Source: a virus
Reading direction: 5' to 3' (one strand)
DNA length: 60,504 bases
Virus record (IMG/VR): IMGVR_UViG_3300034106_004501
Coordinates: 1-60,504 of that record
Below are positions 9,078 through 17,244 of the stretch, one piece after another (within the stretch, counting starts at the first letter, position 1; each line of letters starts with the position of its first letter). The notes beneath the pieces were generated by a model. That model saw only the letters and a program-made list of their open reading frames with translations. It did not search any database and had not been told where the DNA came from. A program made the translations under genes and the position numbers.

Positions 9078-10362
9078 TGTTTAATGAAATTTTCTTTAAT
9101 TGAGGTAATTTTAATTCTACTTGTTTAGGTACCTTAGTTTCCAATATAGTATCCAAAACCTCAGCCATTTTATCGAATGAGAAATTTGTTTTAACATGAT
9201 GGGATTGACGTTTAGATAATTCAAAATATTTATTATATTCATTATAAGTCTTTTTAAACGCGTCAGCTACATCTCCATCATTAGGAGTAAACCATTGTGA
9301 TTCAGCTAATATCATATTTTTAACAACTGCTGATGGATGTACATTGGTTAAAGTTCCTTTTACTAAGATATTATAATCAGGATAGAGAAAATCTAAATGT
9401 CCACTCCATCCACTGGCTATAATTGGTTTTTTAGATAAACTAAATTCAAGTAATGGTCTTCCAAATCCTTCACCTTTAGTTAATGACACCATTGTTTTTA
9501 CTTTACCATGGTTATATAAGTCATTCATATCTTTATCATCTAAATCACCATGTAGTAAATAAATGTTTGGTAAATCACCTTTAACAGTCTGTCTAATAGC
9601 ATCTATTTTTTTCAATATTTCATCTCTATCCATTATACAATTAGTAACTTGAGATGTTTTTAGAATTAGAGCTGGTTTTGATTTTTTATTTTTGAATGTT
9701 TCTAAAAATGCTTTAATCATGTAACCAACATTTTTTCTATCCTCACCAATATTACCTTGTAACCAATGGCCTACAAATAGAAAACAAAAATCTTCCTCTA
9801 TTTCATCTAATGAAGCTACTAATTCTGTTTCTTCTAAATTATCATCATCAATATGAAAATATTTATTTAAATCAGCTCCCTCAAATAGTACTTCAATTGG
9901 TTTTTCTAATTTAACTACACCAAGAGATTGATTAGTATTAGGATCTTTTTTCTCAAATGATGATGATTCAAATACTTTTTTAGCATGTTCAGATGATACT
10001 AAAGTTAAATTCATTTTATTAATTCCTTCAATCCAACTTGGATCACAAATTGTAGTTTCAATACCAGCTGTTATACCAATATTGAATTTACCTATAGGTT
10101 GGAATTCATTTGGTACTGTAATTTGAATCCAGATATCTGGTTGTTTTGGTAATTGAGGTTGTTTCCAAATTAAATCCAATATATTTTTATCTTCTGGTTT
10201 GTTAGGGTTTAAAGCACCATATGATGTACTTCCCCAACGTTGAGATATGATTCTAATATCATATTTATCATATTTTAAAAGTGCTTTAACTACATCTCTA
10301 CTTCTAGCTCCATAACCTGACATTGTGTCTATAGGACAACTTATAACTAATAATGGTTTCAT
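9067..10362 (-). CDS. GT-B glycosyltransferase, family 4-like
   Basis: 431 residues. The N-terminal domain begins PLLVISCPIDTMSGYGARSRD, the glycine-rich acceptor loop of family 4 enzymes. The C-terminal domain has FCFLFVGHWLQGNIGEDRKN (donor domain start), KPALILKTS, IYLLHGDLDDKDMNDLY, and SLTKGEGFGRPLLEFSLSKKP, which is the classic E-G-F-G-x-P-x-x-E donor motif with Glu as the catalytic-region residue. Retaining transfer from a nucleotide sugar is expected. It is next to a second GT-B gene with a 5-base gap. Confidence 0.8.
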   Translation of the reverse strand: MKPLLVISCPIDTMSGYGARSRDVVKALLKYDKYDIRIISQRWGSTSYGALNPNKPEDKNILDLIWKQPQLPKQPDIWIQITVPNEFQPIGKFNIGITAGIETTICDPSWIEGINKMNLTLVSSEHAKKVFESSSFEKKDPNTNQSLGVVKLEKPIEVLFEGADLNKYFHIDDDNLEETELVASLDEIEEDFCFLFVGHWLQGNIGEDRKNVGYMIKAFLETFKNKKSKPALILKTSQVTNCIMDRDEILKKIDAIRQTVKGDLPNIYLLHGDLDDKDMNDLYNHGKVKTMVSLTKGEGFGRPLLEFSLSKKPIIASGWSGHLDFLYPDYNILVKGTLTNVHPSAVVKNMILAESQWFTPNDGDVADAFKKTYNEYNKYFELSKRQSHHVKTNFSFDKMAEVLDTILETKVPKQVELKLPQLKKISLNNDK

Positions 10363-10367
10363 AACTA

Positions 10368-11801
10368 TTAATAAACTAATTTGTGACGAATATGATTTCT
10401 TTTTAACGGTTCTATTTTAATTAACTCAAATTTTGATCTTGGTACCCAATTGTTTAATACTGTATCAACATGGTTAATAATATTTTTACTCATGTTAGAA
10501 GCACTCATTTTAGATTCTTCTGATGTTACCCACTCACGAGCTAAATCACCTCTGCGTTTTCTTTCTTCAGCTCCTAACTCATATACTTTCATTATAGCAT
10601 CAGCTGCGTCTTTAAAATCAACTCTATCATCAAATATATAAGGTGTAGGTACTGAACCTTGTATACTTATACTACTTGGAAATACTGGTACTGCCCAATC
10701 TCCACATTTTTTATATGTTCCAAAATGATTAGAACAAAAATCTTTATCAAACTCAATCCAATTGCCGTTTTCATCCTCAAACCTCATTTGATCCTGCATA
10801 CCACCAGTAACATTAGCTATAATCATTTTACCACACATCATACCTTCAGTCAATGATAAACCCCATCCTTCATTAGATGATAATAATATAACAGCATCAG
10901 ATAAATTATATAATAAATTAATTTCTTCAGATGATATTCTTTGATCTGAAAAATATATTTGAGAACATTGTTCTTCTGTAAATAATATATCCCTAACAGA
11001 ATATAAATCTGTACCATGTTCATCAATAGGTTGTGTATGTAATATAATAGCACATTTGTCTGCTTTTTCTTTAGGTAATTTATCTAAAAATAACTTAAAA
11101 GCAGCTAGTGTATCAGGAACTGATTTACGTCTAATGTTTCTAGAATTAAACATTAAAGTAAAATCATAATTCTTATCTTTAAAAATCTGAGTCTTAGCTT
11201 TTAATAATTTAGAATCATTTTTATCTACAGGATGAAATATTTTTTCATTAATACCATGTGGTATATAACTTAATATTTTATTCTTAACTTTATCACCTAA
11301 CACTAATTTATTTATATTAAGTGTTTGTTTTGATATAGCCATTAATCCATCACATGATTCATAATAAGCCTCATTATATAATGGTGCTGGATATTCATCC
11401 CAAATATTTAAGTAAATCATAGGTATGGTTTTTCTAATTTCATTTTCCATTTGAAATAACCAAGTCCAATATCTTGGATCAGTGAAAAACATTAACACAT
11501 CTGGTTTTTCTATGTCTATTAATGTTCTAATTAATTGAGGATCACCATAACCTGATACTGGATATACAAATACACTAGCATCATTAATTTCATTAAATAT
11601 GTTAGTGTCTGGACTTAAATCAAGTCGTTTACCTTGTTCTGGATGATTAATAGCACCACCTACATTTGTCCAATTAAAGACATGAGATGTACCTACAACC
11701 ATTTCTCTAGCTATAGTAGCAATACCAGATGTAAATCTAATATCATCACATAATAAGAGTATTTTTTTTCTCTGTTCTTTAGGAATGTAACCTTCTTTCA
11801 T
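10368..11801 (-). CDS. GT-B glycosyltransferase, family 4-like
   Basis: 477 residues. Begins KILLLCDDIRFTSGIATIAR, the family 4 acceptor loop; the donor domain shows FTLMFNSRNIRRKSVPDTL (R/K pair), CAIILHTQP, IYFSDQRISSEEINLLY and SSNEGWGLSLTEGMMCGK, equivalent to the E-x7-E donor motif. A retaining glycosyltransferase is expected. It is the first gene of the lower glycan island in transcription order and follows the ribbon-helix-helix gene with an 18-base gap. It and its neighbour share layout but not close sequence, so they probably act at different steps. Confidence 0.8.
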   Translation of the reverse strand: MKEGYIPKEQRKKILLLCDDIRFTSGIATIAREMVVGTSHVFNWTNVGGAINHPEQGKRLDLSPDTNIFNEINDASVFVYPVSGYGDPQLIRTLIDIEKPDVLMFFTDPRYWTWLFQMENEIRKTIPMIYLNIWDEYPAPLYNEAYYESCDGLMAISKQTLNINKLVLGDKVKNKILSYIPHGINEKIFHPVDKNDSKLLKAKTQIFKDKNYDFTLMFNSRNIRRKSVPDTLAAFKLFLDKLPKEKADKCAIILHTQPIDEHGTDLYSVRDILFTEEQCSQIYFSDQRISSEEINLLYNLSDAVILLSSNEGWGLSLTEGMMCGKMIIANVTGGMQDQMRFEDENGNWIEFDKDFCSNHFGTYKKCGDWAVPVFPSSISIQGSVPTPYIFDDRVDFKDAADAIMKVYELGAEERKRRGDLAREWVTSEESKMSASNMSKNIINHVDTVLNNWVPRSKFELIKIEPLKRNHIRHKLVY

Positions 11802-11820
11802 AACGTATTTTAATTATTTT

Positions 11821-12015
11821 TTAAACTTGACTACCGGATAATGCTAAGTTATTGTGAGCGTGTATTTCTTTTCTGAAATCATCATCAGTTAAATACATAT
11901 GAATACTTCTATCTACTAATTTTTGAAGTGAGAATTTTGTACGTACACATAGTACTTTAAATTCTTCAAATAACTCTTCACTAACTTTAACACTTGTTAA
12001 TTTATTTTCTGCCAT
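11821..12015 (-). CDS. Ribbon-helix-helix DNA-binding protein
   Basis: 64 residues. A short strand KLTSVKVSEEL is followed by two helices (EEFKVLCVRTKF and LQKLVDRSIHMYL), the Arc/MetJ-like ribbon-helix-helix layout used by dimeric repressors. The gene sits at the head of the glycan run, just behind a near-palindrome at 12035-12050, so it may regulate itself and the downstream sugar genes. Regulation is inference; the fold is visible in the strand-helix-helix pattern. Confidence 0.65.
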   Translation of the reverse strand: MAENKLTSVKVSEELFEEFKVLCVRTKFSLQKLVDRSIHMYLTDDDFRKEIHAHNNLALSGSQV

Positions 12016-12034
12016 AATATATTGCTTTTATTGC

Positions 12035-12050
12035 GTATATAAATATATAC
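12035..12050 (-). promoter_or_regulatory. Near-palindromic AT box ahead of the ribbon-helix-helix gene
   Basis: On the minus strand it reads GTATATATTTATATAC, almost perfectly self-complementary, 19 bases before the start codon. It contains a TATATTTA box (12040-12047). The first 15 bases recur exactly at 41771-41785. It may be a promoter, an operator for the adjacent repressor-like protein, or both. Confidence 0.4.
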
Positions 12051-12055
12051 AGAAA

Positions 12056-12997
12056 TCAAAAAACAACATTCTTATTACAAAGTGTTTTATCATTACTGAA
12101 TGGACAATAAGTACAAGAATCTTTACTTACTATTTTAGGATATTCTTTATCTATTGATTTACCATCACCATCAAAACATTCAGATAAGAATGAATTAAAT
12201 CGTTCCATTGCTTGTTTACGTTTTGTTTTACCACTAGCTGGTTTAAATGATGATATATAAGGTATAGGGAATGCATCATTCTCCCAAATTTTTCTTTTCA
12301 TTATAAAAAACTCAACTTCAATCTTATCAATATCAATATTATATTGTTTTGAAAAATATTCTTTATAAAGTAATATTTGAGATATTTTTATCTCATCCTT
12401 TTTAGCTTTATCATTCCATCCTTGTCTTGATGTTTTGATATCATATATATAAACTTTATCTAAATCTTTATCATATAATACAAAATCAATATAACCTTTT
12501 AAGAATAAATTTTTAGATAGATTAACCATTAATGGCATCTCAATTCCTAATAATACTACATTACGAGTTGAGAAAAGTTGAGTACGATGTTTTTTAAACC
12601 AAGTAAGTACACTAACCCCATCTTCAAAAAATTCTTTCATCTCATCTGGATTAGAGAAATGTTGTTTACTTCTTTCAAATTCTTCTTTGTACACAGCTCT
12701 AAAACGTTCATTAAACATAGCTATTATATCTATTCTGTCAGCAGCTGCTCCACTTTCCTCATACATTACTTTTAAATAATGTTGTACTGTTTCATGAACT
12801 GAAGTACCAAATATAGTATGAATTGATGCTTGATATGAAGCTAAACCTTTAACATAATTCAAATACCATTGATGAGGGCATCTACGATATATAGAATATT
12901 GAGAATAAGATACTGTGGTTTGAAATCTATAATCTATTTCTTTAGGTGCAGTATTTTTTATTTTTAATTCAACTTCAGTTAATTTATTTTTTGCCAT
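12056..12997 (-). CDS. RecB/Cas4-type PD-(D/E)XK nuclease with likely Fe-S cluster
   Basis: 313 residues. Nuclease motifs: SVHE with His68, GIEMPL with Glu153, GYIDFVLYD with Asp171, and YIYDIKTS with Asp186 and Lys188. Cys40 in RRCPHQW plus C295-x2-C298-x8-C307 at the C-terminus match the four-cysteine iron-sulfur arrangement of AddB and Cas4 exonucleases, which staples the nuclease domain. It should degrade or process DNA ends, perhaps in recombination-dependent replication or host DNA breakdown. It overlaps its upstream neighbour by 14 bases and lies close to the clamp-loader genes. Confidence 0.8.
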   Translation of the reverse strand: MAKNKLTEVELKIKNTAPKEIDYRFQTTVSYSQYSIYRRCPHQWYLNYVKGLASYQASIHTIFGTSVHETVQHYLKVMYEESGAAADRIDIIAMFNERFRAVYKEEFERSKQHFSNPDEMKEFFEDGVSVLTWFKKHRTQLFSTRNVVLLGIEMPLMVNLSKNLFLKGYIDFVLYDKDLDKVYIYDIKTSRQGWNDKAKKDEIKISQILLYKEYFSKQYNIDIDKIEVEFFIMKRKIWENDAFPIPYISSFKPASGKTKRKQAMERFNSFLSECFDGDGKSIDKEYPKIVSKDSCTYCPFSNDKTLCNKNVVF

Positions 12998-13262
12998 ATT
13001 TCATTCTTATTTGTTCTCCCAACTGCATATCATTAGGATATTTATTAACTAAATCTTGAATTGTATTTAATGTAGTTATTTCTTTTTTTAAATATTGAGC
13101 CATGTCTAATGCTTCTTCATACGCATGTTGAAGCATATTTTGATGGTTATTTTCACCTAATGTTGTATTATATTTTTTTAAACCTACATCTGCTCTCAAC
13201 TTTAAATCTTCCATCACTGACCATGTAATATCATCTTGTGGGCGTTCAATTATTTTACTCAT
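12984..13262 (-). CDS. Small conserved phage-type protein, possibly MazG-like
   Basis: 92 residues, mostly helical. The core LRADVGLKKYNTTLGEN followed by LQHAYEEALDMAQYLKK resembles small phage proteins that look like MazG nucleotide pyrophosphohydrolases, where the E-E-x-x-D segment binds metal. The domain is too short to be sure, and an inactive relative is possible. Preceded by an AT-rich 62-base gap with a TATAAATA-like element. Confidence 0.5.
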   Translation of the reverse strand: MSKIIERPQDDITWSVMEDLKLRADVGLKKYNTTLGENNHQNMLQHAYEEALDMAQYLKKEITTLNTIQDLVNKYPNDMQLGEQIRMKYGKK

Positions 13263-13302
13263 ATAGAATGTATTTATAATTTAAATTTAGTTAATTTAAC
13301 TA

Positions 13303-13314
13303 GGGACGCCAAGT
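13303..13314. repeat. Inverted repeat, left copy
   Basis: GGGACGCCAAGT is the exact reverse complement of 13660-13671. The two 12-base copies bracket the small membrane-protein gene at 13325-13633. This copy is non-coding; the other is inside the gp62-like coding region. Confidence 0.7.
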
Positions 13315-13324
13315 TAATTAATTG

Positions 13325-13633
13325 TTAATAATTTACTGTATTATCTAGTTTATCTTTTTTAGTGATAAACTTATTGCTTATTTCATTAATTAGTTTATCT
13401 AATCGTGAATCAATATAACTAATGTTATTATCAATTCTACGATCAGTAACTTCTTGTAAATCGTGTCGATCACGTTCAATTGAATTGTATCTAGACTCAA
13501 TATCCATCCAGACATTTCTCATTTCTTCTTCTATTGACTTGACCTTTTTTGATACCTTAATAGCACCAATAGTAAGCCAAACCAGTATCCCAACCACAAC
13601 TGTAGCTGAAACACCTAATAAAAATGTAATCAT
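13325..13633 (-). CDS. Small membrane-anchored coiled-coil protein
   Basis: 102 residues. A single membrane segment lies at about 3-24 (FLLGVSATVVVGILVWLTIG), followed by a long charged helix rich in heptads (KVSKKVKSIEEEMRNVW onward) likely to form a coiled coil. No catalytic motif. The start has GGAG nine bases upstream, one of the few clear Shine-Dalgarno sites here. Bracketed by the 12-base inverted repeat. It overlaps the gp62-like gene by 4 bases. It could tether a protein at the inner membrane; function unknown. Confidence 0.6.
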   Translation of the reverse strand: MITFLLGVSATVVVGILVWLTIGAIKVSKKVKSIEEEMRNVWMDIESRYNSIERDRHDLQEVTDRRIDNNISYIDSRLDKLINEISNKFITKKDKLDNTVNY

Positions 13634-14037
13634 TGTTTTTTTCTCCTTTTTTGTTTTGTACTTGGCGTCCCCAAGTTAAAAGTATTTTTTACTAATTGAG
13701 TATCAATTATGTTAACATAATCTTTAGCTTCACGAGTACTACATTGATAATATTCAGCTACTGCTTTAATAGTCTCAGAGTCATTTTTACCACTTGCTTT
13801 AATATATTTAAAGAATGATTTCTTTTTAGGTAATAAATCACAATAGAATTTATAAACCATTCTATTAGGACAATTAGGATATTTTTGAATCATATTAACA
13901 ACATCAATGTAATCTGGATTCATACTTATAAAACGATGAATCATGAATGTATTAAATTCAGATTTATCTTCATCCGTAAATGTATTCCACGGTTGTTTAT
14001 TATATGTTATCTGATTTATCCAATCAAATAGATTCAT
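13630..14037 (-). CDS. gp62: Clamp-loader small subunit (T4 gp62-like)
   Basis: 135 residues, shorter than T4 gp62 (187). The stretch LLPKKKSFFKYIK, then TIKAVAEYYQCSTREAKDYVNI, lines up by eye with the C-terminal half of gp62 (basic helix, then AKRYQVNTNDAINY). gp62 joins four gp44 ATPases to form the loader that opens the sliding clamp. Its location right after the zinc-ribbon and gp44-like genes supports the call. A basic tail KQKRRKKQ may touch DNA. Similarity is weak and relies partly on context. Confidence 0.65.
   Translation of the reverse strand: MNLFDWINQITYNKQPWNTFTDEDKSEFNTFMIHRFISMNPDYIDVVNMIQKYPNCPNRMVYKFYCDLLPKKKSFFKYIKASGKNDSETIKAVAEYYQCSTREAKDYVNIIDTQLVKNTFNLGTPSTKQKRRKKQ
13660..13671. 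repeat. Inverted repeat, right copy
   Basis: ACTTGGCGTCCC, exact inverse of 13303-13314, lies in the C-terminal codons of the gp62-like gene. With the following bases it can also fold on itself (ACTTGG and CCAAGT). Confidence 0.7.
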
Positions 14038-14266
14038 CTAGATTCTTTAATGGTTCTGGTAGGAATGCTTCATTAACATGACCGCATTTAGAACAACTAA
14101 ATACAGGTAATGGAATTAGAGCATCTTGAGGTGTACCTGTTAAAAATTTATTTGCTTTTCTAAGCATAAGACCTTCTTGGAATACATCATGACCACACTC
14201 ATCACAAACAATCGGAGTTGTTTTCTTTAGGTCAATGTTTAATTTAATTTGTTCTTGTTGACTCAT
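14024..14266 (-). CDS. Small zinc-ribbon protein
   Basis: 80 residues with two C-x2-C pairs, CDECG near 21 and CSKCG near 58, that should hold one zinc. No other domain. It lies between the two clamp-loader genes and overlaps the gp62-like gene by 14 bases. Its position suggests a role in replication or transcription on the phage template, but no specific function can be assigned. Confidence 0.65.
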   Translation of the reverse strand: MSQQEQIKLNIDLKKTTPIVCDECGHDVFQEGLMLRKANKFLTGTPQDALIPLPVFSCSKCGHVNEAFLPEPLKNLDESI

Positions 14267-14267
14267 A

Positions 14268-15158
14268 TTATATATTTAAAAGTTTAGCGATTGCGGACAT
14301 AAAACATATTTCTTTATCAGGTATAGTTGTTGAATGAAATAAGTATTCTTCTATAATTATAGTAGCATCAGGTGATGAGAACTCATTATGTAGTTCCTTA
14401 TATAAACCTGTAAAATCAGTCACATTATTATCTGCTATAAGTTGTCTGATATTATTAAATGATGTTTTTTTCTTTGATTTGACTTCATTAATTATTTGTT
14501 CTGTATAATGACTATCAATAATATTTTTAGCTATTAATTTACCTCCAATTGATAGACCCTGAAGTGAATTAAGTGCTCGTCTAATATCAGGATATGTTTT
14601 TTTGATTATTTCAACTACATCTTTAATATCATACTCTATTTGTTCTATATCAAGTATTTCCTTTAAACGTTTAGCTATGGTTTTAGGTTCGGGAGTATTT
14701 AATGCAAATGACGTTAATCTTGATTGTAATGGATCAATAATACGCTCTACAAAATTACAAGTAAATATAAATCTAGTTGTTAAACTAAATGATTCAATAA
14801 CATTCCTAAGTGCCGCTTGAGCATTTATAGTTAAGAAATCAGCTTCATCTAATATAACCACTTTAAGTGGTTTAAATGTAGCTCCAGAAGCAAATTGTTT
14901 TACTTTATCTCTAATTGTATCAATACCATTCTCATCAGAACAATTTAGATATATAAAATCACAATTGATATTTCCTACAACTAATTTAGCAGCTGTTGTT
15001 TTACCAGTACCAGCTGATCCATGAAGTAATAGATTAGGAAAATCATTTTTATCAATCCATCCTTGTAAACTATTAATAAACTCTTCATTACCTAAATATC
15101 CTTCTAAAATACTAGGACGATATTTCTCTACCCAAAGAGTATGTTTTGTATTAAACAT
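14268..15158 (-). CDS. gp44: Clamp-loader AAA+ ATPase (T4 gp44-like)
   Basis: 296 residues, close to T4 gp44 (319). Starts with the RFC box LWVEKYRPSILEGYLG; Walker A GSAGTGKT at 47-54; Walker B VVILDEAD at 101-107; the following QAALRNVIE and TCNF sensor 1; IDPLQSRLTSF with the arginine finger region. It powers loading of the gp45-type clamp onto primer ends with the gp62-like partner. Cytoplasmic. Separated from the zinc-ribbon gene by one base. Confidence 0.93.
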   Translation of the reverse strand: MFNTKHTLWVEKYRPSILEGYLGNEEFINSLQGWIDKNDFPNLLLHGSAGTGKTTAAKLVVGNINCDFIYLNCSDENGIDTIRDKVKQFASGATFKPLKVVILDEADFLTINAQAALRNVIESFSLTTRFIFTCNFVERIIDPLQSRLTSFALNTPEPKTIAKRLKEILDIEQIEYDIKDVVEIIKKTYPDIRRALNSLQGLSIGGKLIAKNIIDSHYTEQIINEVKSKKKTSFNNIRQLIADNNVTDFTGLYKELHNEFSSPDATIIIEEYLFHSTTIPDKEICFMSAIAKLLNI

Positions 15159-15163
15159 AACTT

Positions 15164-15388
15164 TTATTTTTTAATATATTCAAATATAATGTCAATATTT
15201 CGAGGCGCCAAATATTTTATAGTATGGTACTTATTAATATGGTTTAATGGTTTAGCTTCTTTTTCATGTTGTGACCATTGAAACTCACCACCAAATCCCA
15301 TCCCACAATAATAACCTAAATCACTATAAACAATAAATTCAGGTTGAATACAGTCTATCGGTTTATTTTCTTTCTTTTTCCTACCCAT
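15164..15388 (-). CDS. Hypothetical protein
   Basis: 74 residues. Basic N-terminus (GRKKKENK) then a Tyr/Gly-rich centre (SDLGYYCGMGFGGEFQW) and a His-containing stretch. No membrane segment or known motif. Lies one base from the phosphoesterase gene and five from the clamp loader, so it is surely co-transcribed with replication genes. No family recognised. Confidence 0.5.
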   Translation of the reverse strand: MGRKKKENKPIDCIQPEFIVYSDLGYYCGMGFGGEFQWSQHEKEAKPLNHINKYHTIKYLAPRNIDIIFEYIKK

Positions 15389-15389
15389 T

Positions 15390-16127
15390 TTATTTTACTG
15401 AATTAGTTTTTAATTGATTGTCTTCTACTATAAGATATTCTCCTGATGTATCCATTGTATCTATAAAATAATATCTACCACCAGTAAATTTATCTGATCC
15501 TTTTAGGTCAAGTCGTCTCATTTGAGTATGACCTACAATTTGAATATAATCTTTCTTTAATCCTTTATCATGTTTTTTATTTGCACTCATAAGTGAACCT
15601 GGTCTAATCCAAATTGGAGTTTGCGTTGTATTATCTCCATAACCATCAAAGCCATTAAATTCAAATGCTTTAGGTTTGTATTTAAATAGTTCATTTAAGT
15701 CAACTACAATACTCTCTTTAGACCAACCATCAGATCCAAATACTTGATCCATGAATATAGGACTTACACCAGCATGAGTGAATAGATAATCTCCGAATCC
15801 ATAAGCCATTTGTAAATGATATCTATTTTCATCTATTACTTGAGTAATTGAAGGTGCAATTCCAGATTGATATCCACTTGTACCTGTGTATCCAATTTCT
15901 GGAAAGTAGTGATGGTCGTGATTGCCAATTAATAATGTAACTTCAATTTGTGGATTATTTTCTTTGTATTGAATAATCTCTTTAAAATTATGAATTTGTT
16001 CTACTCCTGGAATATCAAATGAATCAAAGTAGTCACCTATAAAGATAATCCTATCAGGTTGTTCCTGATGTATGGCTAGTTTCCAATTGGAACGACCATG
16101 TGTATCGCCTAATATTATTGTTTTCAT
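15390..16127 (-). CDS. Calcineurin-like metallophosphoesterase
   Basis: 245 residues with all motifs of the superfamily: GDTHG at 8-12, IGDYFDSFD near 30, GNHDHHY near 63, FTHAG near 116 and a late GHTQ. Two metal ions should be held by these Asp, His and Asn residues. Phage members act as serine/threonine phosphatases, nucleotidases or 2',3'-cyclic phosphodiesterases; which applies is not visible. A TATATTTA box lies 5 bases before the start. Confidence 0.85.
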   Translation of the reverse strand: MKTIILGDTHGRSNWKLAIHQEQPDRIIFIGDYFDSFDIPGVEQIHNFKEIIQYKENNPQIEVTLLIGNHDHHYFPEIGYTGTSGYQSGIAPSITQVIDENRYHLQMAYGFGDYLFTHAGVSPIFMDQVFGSDGWSKESIVVDLNELFKYKPKAFEFNGFDGYGDNTTQTPIWIRPGSLMSANKKHDKGLKKDYIQIVGHTQMRRLDLKGSDKFTGGRYYFIDTMDTSGEYLIVEDNQLKTNSVK

Positions 16128-16131
16128 AATT

Positions 16132-16139
16132 TAAATATA
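16132..16139 (-). promoter_or_regulatory. TATATTTA box before the phosphoesterase gene
   Basis: Minus-strand TATATTTA, 5 bases upstream of the ATG at 16127. Member of the box class that recurs upstream of many genes here. The very short distance could mean leaderless transcription or a role in translation instead. Confidence 0.3.
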
Positions 16140-16154
16140 GTTAAAGAATTTAGG

Positions 16155-17231
16155 TTAATTACTTAATGGTGCTTTAATTGCTGGATGTGATTGGTAATTT
16201 TCTAATTCAAAATTGACTTGTCCGTGTATTGTTTCATCAAATCCTTTATGTTCTAAGTTAGCTAAAAATATAGGATTCATTTTTAGTTTAGGTAATTCAT
16301 AAGGATGTCTTGAACATTGTTCTGCTGCTTGTTCTAAATGATTGTTATATAAATGAACATCACCTAAATTGCCAATCAATTCATCGGGTACCATATTAAC
16401 TAACTTAGCAATTATTTCTAATAACAAAGCATAAGATGCTATATTAAATGGTAGTCCTAAAAATGTATCTACACTTCTTTGATTCCACATTAATGAAATT
16501 GCTCGTGTTGGTATATTATTCTCTTTTAATTCCTCTACTGTATAGTATTGAGGTAGATTATCTTTTTCAGTCAAACATAAATGTTTATCCATAAGTTTAA
16601 CTCGTTCTGTTTCATCTAACTCTCTCGTATAAATTTGAAATCCATAATGACAAGGTGGTAATACCATTTGGTCTAACTCACCTACATTCCAAGCCGATAC
16701 CATTAATCTTCTACTATCAGGATTTGTTTTGAGTTCGGAGATTAGATTTGCGATTTGATCTATTTCAATAGGAAAGTCTTCCCAAGTGCTTGTTGTTTTA
16801 TCTAATCCTTCCCAACTTCTCCATTGCTTACCGTAGATTGGTCCTAACTCACCCCACTTATTAGCAAATTCATCATCGGTTTTAATTAAATTTATAAATT
16901 GTCCTATATTCCAAATTGAAAAATCAGGATCTTCATCATCCTCACTATTACTCATAAAATTTTTGAAAGCGTCACCATCCCAAATATGACAATCATTATC
17001 AACAAGATATTTGATATTAGTGTCACCTCTTAAAAACCACATTAATTCAGTTACAATTGCTTTCCAAGCCATCTTCTTTGTAGTTAATAATGGAAATCCT
17101 TCTTTCATGTTGTGTCTAATCTGTCTACCAAATATTGATTTAGTTCCAGTTCCTGTTCTATCTGCTTTATCTACTCCGAAATGTATTAAATCAAGTAATA
17201 ATTCTTTATATTGACGATCTATATTATTCAT
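16155..17231 (-). CDS. thyA: Thymidylate synthase
   Basis: 358 residues, longer than bacterial ThyA (264) because of insertions around 85-115 and 200-235. Motifs: DRTGTGTKSIFG at the N-terminus, catalytic Cys in LPPCHYGFQ, NQRSVDTFLGLPFNIASYA, and GDVHLYNNH. The Asn of LPFN selects dUMP rather than dCMP, so this makes dTMP and is not a dCMP hydroxymethylase. It uses methylene-tetrahydrofolate. Together with the dUTPase-fold protein and NrdJ elsewhere it supplies DNA precursors. 13 bases from the nucleotidyltransferase gene. Confidence 0.95.
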   Translation of the reverse strand: MNNIDRQYKELLLDLIHFGVDKADRTGTGTKSIFGRQIRHNMKEGFPLLTTKKMAWKAIVTELMWFLRGDTNIKYLVDNDCHIWDGDAFKNFMSNSEDDEDPDFSIWNIGQFINLIKTDDEFANKWGELGPIYGKQWRSWEGLDKTTSTWEDFPIEIDQIANLISELKTNPDSRRLMVSAWNVGELDQMVLPPCHYGFQIYTRELDETERVKLMDKHLCLTEKDNLPQYYTVEELKENNIPTRAISLMWNQRSVDTFLGLPFNIASYALLLEIIAKLVNMVPDELIGNLGDVHLYNNHLEQAAEQCSRHPYELPKLKMNPIFLANLEHKGFDETIHGQVNFELENYQSHPAIKAPLSN

Positions 17232-17244
17232 AAATTTATATTGT

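Noticed and set aside
16155-17231. dCMP hydroxymethylase instead of thymidylate synthase
   Set aside because: The discriminating residue in LPFN is Asn, which selects dUMP.
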